From Rhizopus sp. PT2906 (lineage: Eukaryota > Mucoromycota > Mucoromycetes > Mucorales > Rhizopodaceae), in the NCBI GenBank assembly GCA_025529335.1, contig JAMYHX010000193.1, positions 1 to 64,000 on the forward strand: DNA of 64,000 nt, read 5' to 3'. The stretch's first letter is position 1; the number at the start of each line of letters is the position of its first letter. The position numbers were made by a program, and so were the translations under genes. Under the pieces are notes generated by a model, which saw nothing but the letters and a program-made list of their open reading frames with translations, was not told where the DNA came from and ran no database searches. Shown piece by piece: positions 12,049 to 22,344 of this stretch.

Positions 12049-12152
12049 GTATATAATGAGTTACCACATAGATAAATAAGACATATACCTTCATTAAGAT
12101 AGCCTGATCTGGCCAAAAGGCTTTTTGATGGTTCTTTATTATCAATTGTCAT
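10164..12152 (-). CDS. Malic enzyme (malate to pyruvate, decarboxylating)
   Basis: Oxidatively decarboxylates malate to pyruvate and CO2 with NAD(P)+. In oleaginous Mucorales the NADPH-forming type is linked to fatty-acid synthesis. Six exons: 12152-12089, 12016-11811, 11757-11362, 11310-10948, 10898-10774 and 10728-10164, giving 572 residues. Landmarks are LNEGTAMD, IIYTPTVGTACLEYS, the DGSRILGLGDLG catalytic loop, FNDDIQGTGAV, the GAGSAAIG nucleotide-binding turn and GLSSTAGAFNEQ. The N-terminus is not an obvious mitochondrial presequence, so a cytosolic form is likely. Cofactor preference cannot be settled by eye. Intron 1 holds a TA microsatellite next to its acceptor. An AATAAA-like signal follows the stop near 10150. 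The gene is divergent from the SET gene, 305 bp apart. Confidence 0.95.
12018..12043. repeat. (TA)n microsatellite inside malic enzyme intron 1
   Basis: About 13 TA units forming the 3' part of the 72-nt intron 12017-12088. On the coding (minus) strand the run leads directly into the TATAG acceptor. Length variation here would change the sequence between branch point and acceptor. Confidence 0.9.
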
Positions 12153-12457
12153 GAGTAAAGATGTTGATAATGATAAAAAGGTGCATATATAAAAAACAGA
12201 GGGTATTTATACTCGTTATTTTTTGATGAGCATAAAGGAAGTCTATGATTGGTAGAGTAGCAAGTTGAATCACATTGTAATAATCATTTCTTATTTGCTT
12301 ATTTTCTATTATCACATGCATTGATTCCGAAGACCCATTTGATGGCGCGTGCTTGGCTTGACTGACCCTGAAGGCAACCCTCGATCGTCATTGAAAGTGC
12401 GCTGTCAAATGATTTGCTTGGTCGTTTCTTTTTTTTTTTTTATATACATATATTTAA
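12153..12457. promoter_or_regulatory. Shared spacer between malic enzyme and SET gene starts
   Basis: A 305-bp divergent intergenic region. A T-run at about 12428-12440 precedes the SET ATG as a pyrimidine-rich leader. The sequence GTGCATATATAAAAAAC near 12180 could be a TATA-type element for the malic enzyme. No specific factor site is claimed. Confidence 0.4.
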
Positions 12458-13738
12458 ATGACAATCACTGAAAGCCTTGAAACAGAAACAAAAAGAACTT
12501 CTGTTAAAAGACTTGTTGAAGAAGAAGAAGAAAGAGGAAAGATTGCTTCCAGCTTTAAGAAATTACGTCCAACAGAGCATCCACGATGGCACAATCAATC
12601 GTACATGTTATTTCTGGCCTTAAGACAGCATCCTGATCACTGCTTACCTCGTGCTCAACTGATCAATTCAGCACTTGAATTAGATGTAAAAATAAGCGCT
12701 GAACTCGGCTTGCCTCGTGTGTTTCGTAGCAAGGTATGTTGATTATATTTAATTAAACTAAAATTAACCTTGATTTAGACACCTGCCAATTCTGCTTCAG
12801 CCTCATTAACAGTAAACAGTGATCGTTATTTTATACCGTTTAAACCAGAAGGAAGCAAGTCAACCTGGTTTAAGCTGGCTTATGAGCCCGGAGATGAAGG
12901 AAAAGCAGTTCAAGAGTATCAGAAATGGATGAAAAAGTTGATAGAACACGATTGGCCTTATTGCTTTGGCATTCCAAAAGTGGTCAAAGAAGTGCCTGAG
13001 GACTACCAAACACCTCCTGCGGCAGATACAGAAGTGAAAAAGGAATCCACTCCAAATGAACCAGAGGCAGTTACTATGCTTACACCTACTTCTGATGTCA
13101 CAGAGCCATTCAAGTCTGAGACAGACAATGAAGAAAAGAGAAAAAGCAGAAAATCACCTTCACTCAAAACAAAAGTCGTTCACCCTCCTATGCCAACATA
13201 CACGCTTGATGAACTGGACTTGAGTGATATTCCTACTTCTTGGAAGGATATTGTCTATGTAGCTCCGTCACGTATTCCAGACGCTGGTTTGGGTCTCTTT
13301 GCTAAACGAAAGCTACCTTATAATACCCCCATAGGCTTCTATTTTGGCGTGCCCATGACTGAAGATGAATTTGATTCTCTCAAGGACCGTGTGGGGCGGG
13401 CGTCTGAATACTCCATCATGTATCGAAGAACGGTCTTGGACGCCACAGATGAAAATGGTCAACCAGTGACTGATCCAGAGAATCCAAGATACTGTCCTTT
13501 TCACTTTATGAATGAAAGTGACGAAAAAGGAGCTAATATTTTGTTTGTTGAAGGTGTCGTCGTCAATCAGGTTATCTGCTGGACAAAGCGGGATATTCAA
13601 CCAGATGAAGAACTATTCGTTTGGTATGGAAGAGACGTGGACAGACATTGGGATTCTGGAAAGAAGAAGAGGCATGGTCAGACGGACAAGAGCAAAACTG
13701 CCACTGAAGGCGATGGTAGTGAACTGAATAAGAGCTAA
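12458..13738 (+). CDS. SET-domain protein (putative lysine methyltransferase)
   Basis: Two exons, 12458-12733 and 12779-13738 (45-nt intron), 411 residues. The N-terminal ~150 residues look like a folded helical module of unknown type (HPRWHNQSYMLFLALRQHP). A polar Lys/Glu/Ser linker follows. The SET fold spans about residues 250-385: GLGLFAKRKL, IGFYFG, RYCPFHFMNES, VNQVICWTKRDI and EELFVWYG. The pattern resembles PRDM-type SET domains (ICWTKRDI...EELFVWYG), where the NHS-type motif is degenerate. No post-SET Cys cluster is seen and the tail is basic. By analogy it would methylate histone or other lysines in the nucleus; the substrate is unknown. Confidence 0.85.
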
Positions 13739-13934
13739 GCTTTTCTTTTATTATACAACTGTGGTCTCTCTCTCTCTCTGTCTGCCTTTTCTACAACATA
13801 TATATATGTAAATATCTAAATCCCCCCCCCTTCTTTCATAAATCACTCATAATGCATTTTACTCGTATGCGTGCAAATAATATCAATAAAGAAGCACGTT
13901 TTTTTTTTTTTAAAAAAAAAAGAATGAATGTTTA

Positions 13935-14964
13935 TTATGCCTTTGTTTGATAATCATTTAAAAAGTAATCCTTTTCATGTTCCTGCATATAATTCAAAAA
14001 GTCTTCAAAACGGCTCTTTAGTTCATTCTGTGTCTCTGCATCAATGCTTGCTTGTGCCAAAAGATTGGGCATTTCAACTATAACATATCAGTCATGTTGT
14101 ATTATAAACATATTATATATTTACCAAAGAGTCGAAGTAGATGTTCAGCACCATATATGCTACTAGGTTCTTTATCTGCACATAGTTCAGTATATTGATC
14201 ATATTCGTTTCTATACAATAAGAGTGATCCTAGTGTCTTGTTGAAGTATAATCGTATGCCCTTTATAAATTCATCCAATACATCGTCTTTTCTACAGATC
14301 AATAAAGTGTGTCAGGACCCTTATCAAAGACACACATATGCTTCTTACACAGGATATTGATTCTTGTATTCATCTAGTATTCTATCTACAGTATATTCGC
14401 CTGGAATATTTAAAACAAGTCGATTCTTTGTGATATTTTCCCAATCATCTACCAGGATGCCTTTGAGTGTCTCTGGCATGATCAATTTAAACTCTGTTCT
14501 TCTTGTCTCTTCCTCTGCCCTTTGTCGTTCAATATCAGAATCACGATATCTTTTTCTGCCTCTTGGCTCTGTTGATTCTCGTGTTGGTGTTCGTGATGTC
14601 TTTAATCGCGCATTCATTTCTTGTAATTGCTTTTGTTTTTGACGGTTACTTTCTGTATATTTCAAAACCCTATCTTCTGTAATCCATTCGTCCCAACTAC
14701 ATACAAGATTGAGTGTATAATAAATAATGAGATGGTCCCAACTTACGTTTGTTTCCAGCCTTTGTAATGTACAAAGTACATGTTGACGTCTTGATCATCC
14801 TCTTCTTTTCTCTCTCTTTTAATAATCTATACATAGACTGTTTATAATTACGCATTAAACAATGACAAAAGGTGTATTGCCTTTGCTTCATATATAAATG
14901 GTCCATGATAACATAATACTTTTTCGTCTTGTTCAAAGTTGAATTCTTTTGATTCCTTTACCAT
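13935..14964 (-). CDS. EAF3: EAF3/MRG15-type chromatin protein (chromo + MRG domains)
   Basis: A subunit type found in the NuA4 acetyltransferase and Rpd3S deacetylase complexes, which reads methylated H3K36. Exons are 14964-14881, 14826-14747, 14696-14349, 14291-14125 and 14077-13935, giving 273 residues. The chromo barrel reads VLCYHGPFIYEAK, then VHYKGWKQTWDEWI and RVLKY. The MRG domain starts at about residue 135 (IMPETLKGILVDDWENIT), continues with YTVDRILDEY and YFNKTLGSLLLYRNEYDQY, and ends with a helix (ELKSRFEDFLNYMQEH). Intron 1 (14827-14880) only works as a GC-AG intron: joining ...YEAK to IIKRERKEED keeps the frame, and no GT donor does. It is short for the family, with little linker. 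It is convergent with the SET gene and divergent from IF1. Confidence 0.92.
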
Positions 14965-15127
14965 TGTTGAGAAACAAAAAGATTGAAAGAATAAGCCATA
15001 GACAAGTTAAATTCAGGTGCCGCTGTTAGACCAATGCTATTTTTACACGCGTTCATGCAAAGAGTGATGTGTATTTATAGTATTTTCAATCAAATGGATC
15101 CTTTTTTTTTAAATTATAAACTTCAAA

Positions 15128-15158
<31 letters not shown>

Positions 15159-15553
15159 AGGGAAGAAAGAAAAGGAGTTTTTTTTTAACACATGTATTCT
15201 AGGCGAGACGTCCCTTTGTGAAAATAAGTTGGAATGGTAGCATTCATTTGTTGATATAATCATTGACTTGTATTATGTCAGTAGTAGTAGCCCTGAAATA
15301 TATACAGTCAGTCTTAATGACACATCATTAAGATGACGGGTAAAACGTCATGAATTGTAATAAACAATGAACGTAGTTTAAATAATATGCGACATGAACA
15401 AATGGCGCCAGTCTTAGTGTCAAAGATACCAAAATTGTTTATCGTACCATTATGTAATTGGTAACACAAGTAGCAACCTTGTAAAGATATAAAGCGCAGC
15501 TCATTTTCCACGCCCTCATCTTATCACTCTTTTTCGCTTTTGTATCATAAAAA
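14965..15553. promoter_or_regulatory. Divergent spacer between EAF3 and IF1, with GA repeat
   Basis: A 589-bp region between two starts pointing outward. A GA-rich run lies at about 15127-15160. Open frames here (15034-15240 plus, 15314-15511 minus) are low-complexity or featureless and are not called. A short leader precedes the IF1 ATG. Confidence 0.4.
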
Positions 15554-15889
15554 ATGTTCTCTACTGCCGTTCGTACCTATTTAACTCGTCGTTCTATTCA
15601 CATGACCTCTGCTGTTCGCAATGAAGGTGCTACTGCTAGCTCCAAAGGCTTTGGTGAAAAGGAAAAAGCTGTTGAAAACCAATGGGCTCGTAAACATGTA
15701 AGTAATTGTGTTAGAAAAACACGTAAAGAGAAAGAGAGAGAGAGAGAGAAAGGGGAGAGACTAAACAAAGCATATCTGTAGGATGCTGAATTACTCAAAA
15801 AGTTAAGAGAGAACTTGGAACAACAAGAAAAGCAAACTGCTGAAATCAAGAAACAATTGGCTGAATTGGAATCAAAGCAAAAGAAATAA
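15554..15889 (+). CDS. INH1: Mitochondrial F1-ATPase inhibitor (IF1 family)
   Basis: Binds the F1 sector and blocks ATP hydrolysis when the membrane potential collapses. Exons 15554-15697 and 15782-15889 (84-nt intron with a GA run), 83 residues. An Arg/Ser/Thr-rich presequence (MFSTAVRTYLTRRSIHM) precedes the inhibitory segment with GFGEKEKAVENQWARKH, where the Glu/Arg pattern matches IF1. The second exon is a coiled coil (AELLKKLRENLEQQEKQ and onward), the usual dimerisation part. AATAAA-type sequences follow the stop at about 15886 and 15902. Length fits the family. Confidence 0.92.
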
Positions 15890-16029
15890 ACATGTATCAA
15901 TAATAAACTTTGTCTCTGTACAAAAAGAAATATCGTATTTACTTTTATCTCGTTCATTTTTTTTTCCTCTTTTTAAACAATCTTACACACAATCACATAC
16001 ACACGTATTGTTCACGAGCGGGTCGTCAT

Positions 16030-17000
16030 TTAAACCTTGAAGCCACGAGAAGAACGCTTACCACGAGCACGTTCGAACTTACGGCCTTCAGAACGGACAT
16101 AAGGCTTCTTGTTCTTGTGAGGACCGAAACCAAAGTGTTTGGCAGATTCACGAGCGTTCTTGGCACCACGGATGAGAATAGTGTTGGAACCAGTAGGAGC
16201 ACGGAGAGCCAATTGATCCAAGGTCAAGCATTCACCACCAGCCTTCAAGATACGAGCCTTGGCAGTCTTGGTGAAGTGAAGAGCAGCAACAGAGATCTTG
16301 GGAACTTCGAGGAGACGGCTGTCATCAGTAACAGTACCAACAATAACAACAGTGTTGTTGCCCTTGGCGCTACGAACAACGCGAGAGAGACTGACAGGGG
16401 GACGGTTGACACGAGACATAAAGAGACGCTTCAAGACGACCTTGTTGAACTTGGCATCAGTGCGACGGGCAAGGAAACGGTAAAGCTAGGTTGTGATAAT
16501 TAGTCAGCAAAAAAGAAAGGAACTCTTGTTCTCTCTCGTTACCTTGACCAACAGGGCCAAGTAGACATTGTCGGACTTGGGAGCACTGCGGTTAGAGTTC
16601 TTAACGTGATGACGCTTAAGGTCAATACCCTAAAGAAATAGTAGTGTCAATCAACTGTTCTGGTGCGTTATTCTTTATGCTGCAATTGCCGTATAAACAC
16701 TATGCATTTGTTGTTGAATGTTGGTAAGACTATTTATTATATTCTTTTGGTCTCATTCACTGCTTTGTATCTCTCTTGTTTTGAAAACATGTCCATTTTT
16801 ATCATCATTAATGCTGACATGTCTGTCTGTCTGTGTGTGTGTGTGCTGTGTAATTACAATCCAACAACTGAATTGTAAATATGTATGTGTATACTGTCTA
16901 CTTTTTCTAAAAAGATCCATGTGCATCCATCTAATATATCATCCAATCTGCATAGTGTTTATAGGGACCATTTTGCGTTATTCGAATAGTGCATTACCAT
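16030..17000 (-). CDS. RPL18: 60S ribosomal protein eL18
   Basis: Large-subunit ribosomal protein. Exon 2 (16629-16543) encodes GIDLKRHHVKNSNRSAPKS and onward, exon 3 (16485-16030) the rest, with KLYRFLARR, RLFMSRVNRPPVS and a basic C-terminus ending in GFKV. The initiator Met must lie on a separate exon: an ATG at 17000-16998 directly followed by GTAATG gives phase 0 into GID. That makes a 3-nt coding first exon and a 368-nt intron (16630-16997), far longer than its neighbours. Just upstream is a pyrimidine-rich leader (CGTCCTCTTCTCC on the coding strand), typical of ribosomal protein genes. Total 181 residues. An alternative ATG|GTCCCT at about 16970 has a poorer donor. Confidence 0.93.
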
Positions 17001-17375
17001 TTTAAACTACTAGGAGAAGAGGACGATTTCAGGTTTCGCTCATGCTGCCATCAAGATATCACTTTGATACTTCTTCGAGACTTGACGTCTTACGGACCGG
17101 GCGAAAAATTGATTCTGAGTTACAATTGCGAAATTCATGCTGCTGCCGTTAAAATTACGCTTGTGTCAGCAGCTTTACTTGGCATATGCTCTGATAGGTG
17201 AGGTAACAGTAAAAGGGAGAGGGTTTCTTTTTTGTATATTATAGATGCAATTATCAATTCAAACATGTCATCGATTCTTAAATTAGTGCAACTTTAAGTA
17301 GAGTGAGTGTTTTTATTATAAAATTATATGCATATATGTACAAAAATAAAGAAAGGGTCGTTTATTCATATAGAT

Positions 17376-18566
17376 CTACATAATGGCACCATCCAGGGGC
17401 GAATCGTTATTATGAAGGTTTTCATTTTGAGTGCCCAACCTTGGGATCTTCACATAAGCGTCAGTACCATAACCTTCCATTGTGACCAATTGTAGACTTC
17501 CACCCCAATATTCAGCATATACTTTGCTCATAGGTAGACCGATACCCAACCGAATAGTAAGATTTTTCTCTTGTTCAGTCAATTTTGCTTCTAGTTGTTC
17601 TACTTGCTCCATATTCTTATGATTTCCATAAGACCAGATATTGGCAAATCTGTTTTTGGCCAATCCTCCTCCCTCATCTGATATACGAAAGAGAATATCA
17701 GTCTCATTTGAGCAATATGTCACTCTAATCGTCTTCTTTTGGTTCAAGATGGTATGTCGCATAGCATTTGACAATAGCTGATAAAGTATATATTCGATAT
17801 GATCTGACACATATGTAAATTCGGTATCTTGGCCATTAAACACTACCTCAGGCAAGTCTTGTTTGTTGTTCACGAGCCTCACTTTTACCGCATGATCTTG
17901 CACTAACTGGACACATTTGGAGAGAGTATTGTAGGACGAGCATCGGTTAAAGATAGATTTTTTCTTTCCCGATAATACCAAATGATGTTCTGTAATCACG
18001 CGCCTTGAAATGCGTGATCTGAGGGTAGCATCCATAAATCGATCTAGCCTATCCATGGGCATGACAGATTGATAATTTTCTTCACATTCATGAAGACCCT
18101 TGGCTAGTTCTGGGATGACGACCTGATGAGCATCAAGCGAGCTTTGAAGTACTTGACAGAATACATCGTTCTCTTCTCGGCTCTGAATTTCGGGTGTTCT
18201 ACGTATCCTATCAAATGCTTGCCAATAGAGATCATAGACACATTGGATATGAGGGTTTGTGCCCATGATATATGGTAACTTTTGAAATTCTCGTATACGA
18301 TGAGCGATTCGAATTGGAAGCTCTTGTCGTACATAGTTGGCCGATTTGAGTAATCTTTCAGTATTACAATGTCTTTCATAAAATATGAGCTGTCGTAGGG
18401 TTAAAGGTGTTGGGCTTCGTCCAAGATAATTGTCTAGTATCTTGTTCATATAAAAATGATGGTTATCGTTTGTGGGTGAAGCATGTTGGATCGTAGGCCG
18501 ATGACATACAGCTAAACTTGAATAACATCGACTCTTTGATGTAGCTTCTTTCAATAAACGCATCAT
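17376..18566 (-). CDS. Mitochondrial PDK/BCKDK-family protein kinase
   Basis: Phosphorylates and inactivates the E1 subunit of pyruvate or branched-chain 2-oxoacid dehydrogenase in the mitochondrial matrix. Single exon, 396 residues, beginning with an Arg/Ser/Lys-rich presequence (MMRLLKEATSKSRCYSS). The N-terminal four-helix domain has FYERHCNTERLLKSANYVR and ELPIRIAHRIREFQ. The GHKL ATP-binding domain has the N-box (YQLLSNAMRHT, about 272-282), G1 (ISDEGGGL, about 309-316) and G2 (GIGLPMSKVYAEYWGGSL, about 353-370). Residues are intact, so activity is expected. Pyruvate versus branched-chain specificity is not decided; length and the C-terminal part resemble fungal Pkp-type kinases. Confidence 0.92.
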   Translation of the reverse strand: MMRLLKEATSKSRCYSSLAVCHRPTIQHASPTNDNHHFYMNKILDNYLGRSPTPLTLRQLIFYERHCNTERLLKSANYVRQELPIRIAHRIREFQKLPYIMGTNPHIQCVYDLYWQAFDRIRRTPEIQSREENDVFCQVLQSSLDAHQVVIPELAKGLHECEENYQSVMPMDRLDRFMDATLRSRISRRVITEHHLVLSGKKKSIFNRCSSYNTLSKCVQLVQDHAVKVRLVNNKQDLPEVVFNGQDTEFTYVSDHIEYILYQLLSNAMRHTILNQKKTIRVTYCSNETDILFRISDEGGGLAKNRFANIWSYGNHKNMEQVEQLEAKLTEQEKNLTIRLGIGLPMSKVYAEYWGGSLQLVTMEGYGTDAYVKIPRLGTQNENLHNNDSPLDGAIM

Positions 18567-18879
18567 TACTGCCTATGTTTATAAAAAGAAAAAGAAAAAA
18601 AGAAAAAGTATAAGTTTAGCATAGGTCAGGAATAAGTATGACTCAAAGATATATTGATTGGCTAATCTGAGAATTAATTCTAATGCAACGCTTTTGAAAG
18701 TAAAGAGTAAATCACATGGCATTTCGCTTTTACTTGCAGGAAGATCCTTTACCTTTTTCAGGGGGAGGCAAGTAGAATATGTGGTGGCGGTTTGAATTGG
18801 TCAAAGTAAGGCCATATTTAAATATTCAACAAAAGAAAAACACATTTACAAATGCTTTAATTAAGTATATTTACAAGTA

Positions 18880-19809
18880 TTAATATGGATAATAGCTGGG
18901 AGGAGGATATGTATACTTTTGATTTACTTCCTCTGCTGTCAACCGCTTTGTTACAAATGAGATTTCCCGAATAGTCTTTGGTGAATACTGGTTTGGATAC
19001 TGTCGTCCCATTGATTTAAATTTACGAACATGAATGCTCATGCATAATATCAGAATAAATGGAAGATAAACAAGTAGACTCTCGACCAGGATCCAAGCCG
19101 CTAGTGAATATCCAAAGGCTCCATAGTGTATCCATGCCAAAATGCACATGCCTGTAAGTGCTATGGAGAACAAGGCTGGCACGCAACGTAAAAAGAGTGT
19201 ATCGTCTCTGTTTTGACGAATAGTGCTGGATGCTGAACTATTCCATATCACAATGCAGTTCGTACTCGAAAGTATAAATAGTATGGTTATACAGATGGCC
19301 ATACCCAAATCTCGTGTCTTGACCGAAGACATGCGAAATGCCAATAATTGTAAAATGATACAGCAGAGCACAACCAAAGCGTAAATAATCAGGATCGTGA
19401 TGCTCGTCCAATAATTCCACGGATGAAGAGACTGTTTGCGTTGCCTTACCGGGAACCCTTCCTGCTTTTCAGAATCACGTAGATAGATGCTACGCCATCG
19501 TTCTCGGTTATTAAGGGCAGTAGCAACTTGTCGGATAAACAAGATCTGAGCTTCCATGATGCCAAGGAATACGAGCAATGAAATCACGGGTAGGATGTTC
19601 AATGCAAGACTTTTGCTCGCCCATGTCTCTGCTAGTATGTAGTTGTAATGAGCACTAAGCATGACAATCAGTGCAATGCTTATCAGTATGCTAAAAAGAA
19701 CAAAGGGTAGTAGTAACACATGGTGGCGGCTACGAATGACAAGAGCCAACGAAAGCGCGGTAAAGAATATTGCATAAATCACCCAAGCAACTTCTTGTGC
19801 AGTCAACAT
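18880..19809 (-). CDS. Hypothetical multi-pass membrane protein, 309 residues
   Basis: Single-exon gene with about seven hydrophobic segments, beginning with EVAWVIYAIFFTALSLALVI and ending with LVYLPFILILCMSIHV. A short hydrophilic loop with charged residues (NNRERWRSIYLRDSEKQEG) lies between segments 3 and 4. The cytosol-like tail ends in Pro/Tyr-rich PPPSYYPY. Topology suggests a seven-helix protein, but I see no GPCR or rhodopsin signature. The start is placed at the ATG at 19809. A longer frame from 19887 would add 26 residues of Ser/Leu/Phe read from a T-rich leader, which looks like untranslated sequence. Confidence 0.65.
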   Translation of the reverse strand: MLTAQEVAWVIYAIFFTALSLALVIRSRHHVLLLPFVLFSILISIALIVMLSAHYNYILAETWASKSLALNILPVISLLVFLGIMEAQILFIRQVATALNNRERWRSIYLRDSEKQEGFPVRQRKQSLHPWNYWTSITILIIYALVVLCCIILQLLAFRMSSVKTRDLGMAICITILFILSSTNCIVIWNSSASSTIRQNRDDTLFLRCVPALFSIALTGMCILAWIHYGAFGYSLAAWILVESLLVYLPFILILCMSIHVRKFKSMGRQYPNQYSPKTIREISFVTKRLTAEEVNQKYTYPPPSYYPY

Positions 19810-20180
19810 AATGTAAGAGAAAAAAAAGAGAGAGAAAAAAAGGAAAAAGCTTTGCTTAAATAATAGACTGAAAAGAAGAGAAGACAAACTAAAAACAAAC
19901 TTCTATATTAAATTTGGTTAAAACAATGATATCGGCCAAGCCTATGTTTTTTCCTTTTATAGTGAAGGTGCTTAGTTCTATTTTTAAATCAAGTGATACG
20001 AGTATAGCTTGTTTCTATTTTTTACTTTGTCTTTTGCTTGACAGCTTGGCAATGGTCAAGTTGATAACAAGGCACACTAATATCTATGGCATCATTAAAC
20101 ACTAATAAATAGGATGATCAAATAATAAAGTTCCTTTATTATTCTTGCATTTCAGAATGAATGCCTGCAATTTGTAGTTT

Positions 20181-21752
20181 TTATGCCGAGTAAGCTGGAG
20201 GATGCTCATGAAAGGTGTATGAAGGTAAATCATGATTATGCACAATGCGAGTTGAATTTGTATTTACACATGAAGTGATGTCTGGAGTTAATCTGGAATG
20301 ATTCATATCATCTAAATCATCTGTATGACTGCTACTATTACTGCTACTGCTCACACTATGACTATTAGGCTCAACCATAGCATACTCAGGTAATGCTGTT
20401 CCTTCGCCCGCGGATATTTCTAACACATCATCTACCGTTACCCGCTCGCTTGCTCCCGATGCCACCGCAGCTCTGGCAGCTCTCGATCCCATCCTGAGCA
20501 TAGAAATTTCTCTATTTAGATTATCATTCAGCAAACAGCCGTTGGCTCGGAAGTAAGCTTCGAGTGTGATGATCTGATGATCAATCCACTCGATCACCCG
20601 TTGTTCATAGTGATATTTTGCACTTGCTAGTTGATTCTCATAGCCATGTAACCGAGGATTGACCTGTGTTCTCAGAATGGTCTCCACCTTGAGTCTGTAT
20701 CCACGGTAATTTGTCAAAAGAATGACTACATTTGTTTCATTCTTTTGTATCGGACTCGAAGGAATGTTGGGAACATCAGGGCATATGGACGCTGCCTCTG
20801 CAACAAGCTGATAAGACCTTTGGGCAATGTTGTCAGCCTGTTTGATAGTATCGACCATCAAAGCGGGTCGTTTGCCAAGTATGGACGCACCGCTATGATT
20901 TCCCTTGTTATTTTTAGACGCAATAGCTTGTCTGTCCATAAAAGAAGCAGCTCCCGGTAAGGAACGCATGGCAGATTCTATAAGTTCTCTTGCTTCATAA
21001 AGTTTTGCTTGAGCTATCTTGTATACCTCAATATTTTTTTTGATCTATAATACAAGTGGTCAGTATACCGAGTAACGAGGACAGAATTTAATGTATTTTT
21101 TACATTCGGTATATCTGCAGCTAATTGTTCGACATCACGTTTCAGATGCTGACCAAAGATAAAAGTAGCATCTTCTGGATCTTCAATAATGATCTAATAA
21201 AGATGTATTAGAATTTAGATATTTATAAAGGATGAACTACTCTACTTGATCATATAACAAATGCAGTTCATCACATAAGTGATCTAGCTTTCTCTTTTCT
21301 GTATTCAAGTCTTGTAGCTAAAAATCATATATTAGTGAGTGGTTAAATGATGTATATTTGCATAGGTATACCACTTCTTTTGCTTGCTGCATCTCAAATT
21401 GTAATTTTTGTATTGCATTATCATAAAACCGAACAGATTCTATAATATTACTATAGGATTTCCCATGCAGTGTAGTATTGTCATCCCTATTGAATAATCT
21501 ATTATTGATTGAGCATGACTGACTATCTTGTCTTTGCTGATATTCTTTACTATAAACTCATGTTATTCACCGCTGTTATCTTTATTTTTATGCTTACAGT
21601 TCATTTTCAGATAATACTTTCAGGTGTGTCTGTTTTTCCAATTTCTTTTTCAAACTTTCATAGTATTTAGAGTGAGAAGGTAAGGACTCTCTGACCCATT
21701 GTAATCGTGTGATGTCTTTGACTAATTGAACAAAACGATCTTGGTAATCCAT
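20181..21752 (-). CDS. Hypothetical coiled-coil protein with C-terminal PPxY-type tail
   Basis: Five exons: 21752-21598, 21549-21372, 21317-21246, 21193-21104 and 21044-20181, giving 452 residues. Every join keeps a long helical frame. The protein is mostly charged helix (YYESLKKKLEKQTHLK, QKLQFEMQQAKEV, LQDLNTEKRKLDHLCDEL, EVYKIAQAKLYEARELIESA), then a second helical block with RGYRLKVETILRTQ and HYEQRVIEWIDHQI. A Ser/Asn-rich tail follows, with LPSY and HEHPPAYSA near the end. PPxY motifs bind WW domains such as those of Rsp5/Nedd4 ligases, so an adaptor role is possible. The helical layout could be BAR-like; I cannot assign a family. Confidence 0.7.
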
Positions 21753-21928
21753 TCAACTGAATTATAAAAGAGAAAAGAAAAAGAAAAGAATGGAATAAAA
21801 TTAACCAATGATTTATAATAATGTGATGGGTTTCATCCAATTATTTTCTGTCTCTCACATCATGTTTGTCTCCTTTACATGTCCTTCATTTAATATTTAA
21901 AAGACGAGATGCAAATAAATGATTATTT

Positions 21929-22081
21929 ATGGATTTTATTCGAATAGTCTGCTTACTTTCATTTGCTTTCATGTGCAGTTCATTGCCACCTCCTGTCGAC
22001 TTAGGATTGGATGTTCTCAAAGTAGCCAACGATCACATGCATGACGTTAAACAGAAGGCTCCAACCATTGTTTACGATTAA
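21929..22081 (+). CDS. Small predicted secreted peptide, 50 residues
   Basis: A 51-codon open frame below common length cut-offs. It begins with a convincing signal peptide: MDFIRIVCLLSFAFMCSS, with a charged N-region, hydrophobic core and small residues at a likely cleavage site near Ser17-Ser18. The mature part is about 32 residues, opens with LPPPVDLGLD, carries HMHD and ends in TIVYD, with no Cys left after cleavage. A TATA-like ATTTAATATTTAAAA lies about 40 bp upstream and AATAAA at 22114-22119, 33 bp after the stop, so it looks like a complete transcription unit. It is divergent from the coiled-coil gene with only 176 bp between. Function unknown; it could be a signalling or effector peptide. 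Confidence 0.5.
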   Translation: MDFIRIVCLLSFAFMCSSLPPPVDLGLDVLKVANDHMHDVKQKAPTIVYD

Positions 22082-22344
22082 CATGGCTATTGTTTATGTA
22101 ACTCTCTTGCATCAATAAAACCCCACGTTTTTCTTTGTGCTTTTCCACATTTTTCGATATTACCAAGGTCTTCTCGTCAATTGACGTGATTGACATTATG
22201 GAACTTTCTTAACAATTTAATCATGTTCATACTTGTTACTTTATTCTAACTAGAAGACTAATGAATAACGTCTTATTCATTTTATGCATACCGAGGCGTT
22301 AAGAAATGCACTGCCGTTATGGACAGTGCATTGAATCCAGGGAG

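Noticed and set aside
16630..16997. Possible box C/D snoRNA in the long eL18 intron (an ATGATGA word at about 16805)
   Set aside because: No CTGA D box at a suitable distance and no terminal stem were found on the coding strand of the intron.
19809..19887. N-terminal extension of the multi-pass membrane protein
   Set aside because: The extra 26 codons are read from a T/C-rich leader and are composed of Ser, Leu and Phe only; the ATG at 19809 is more likely.
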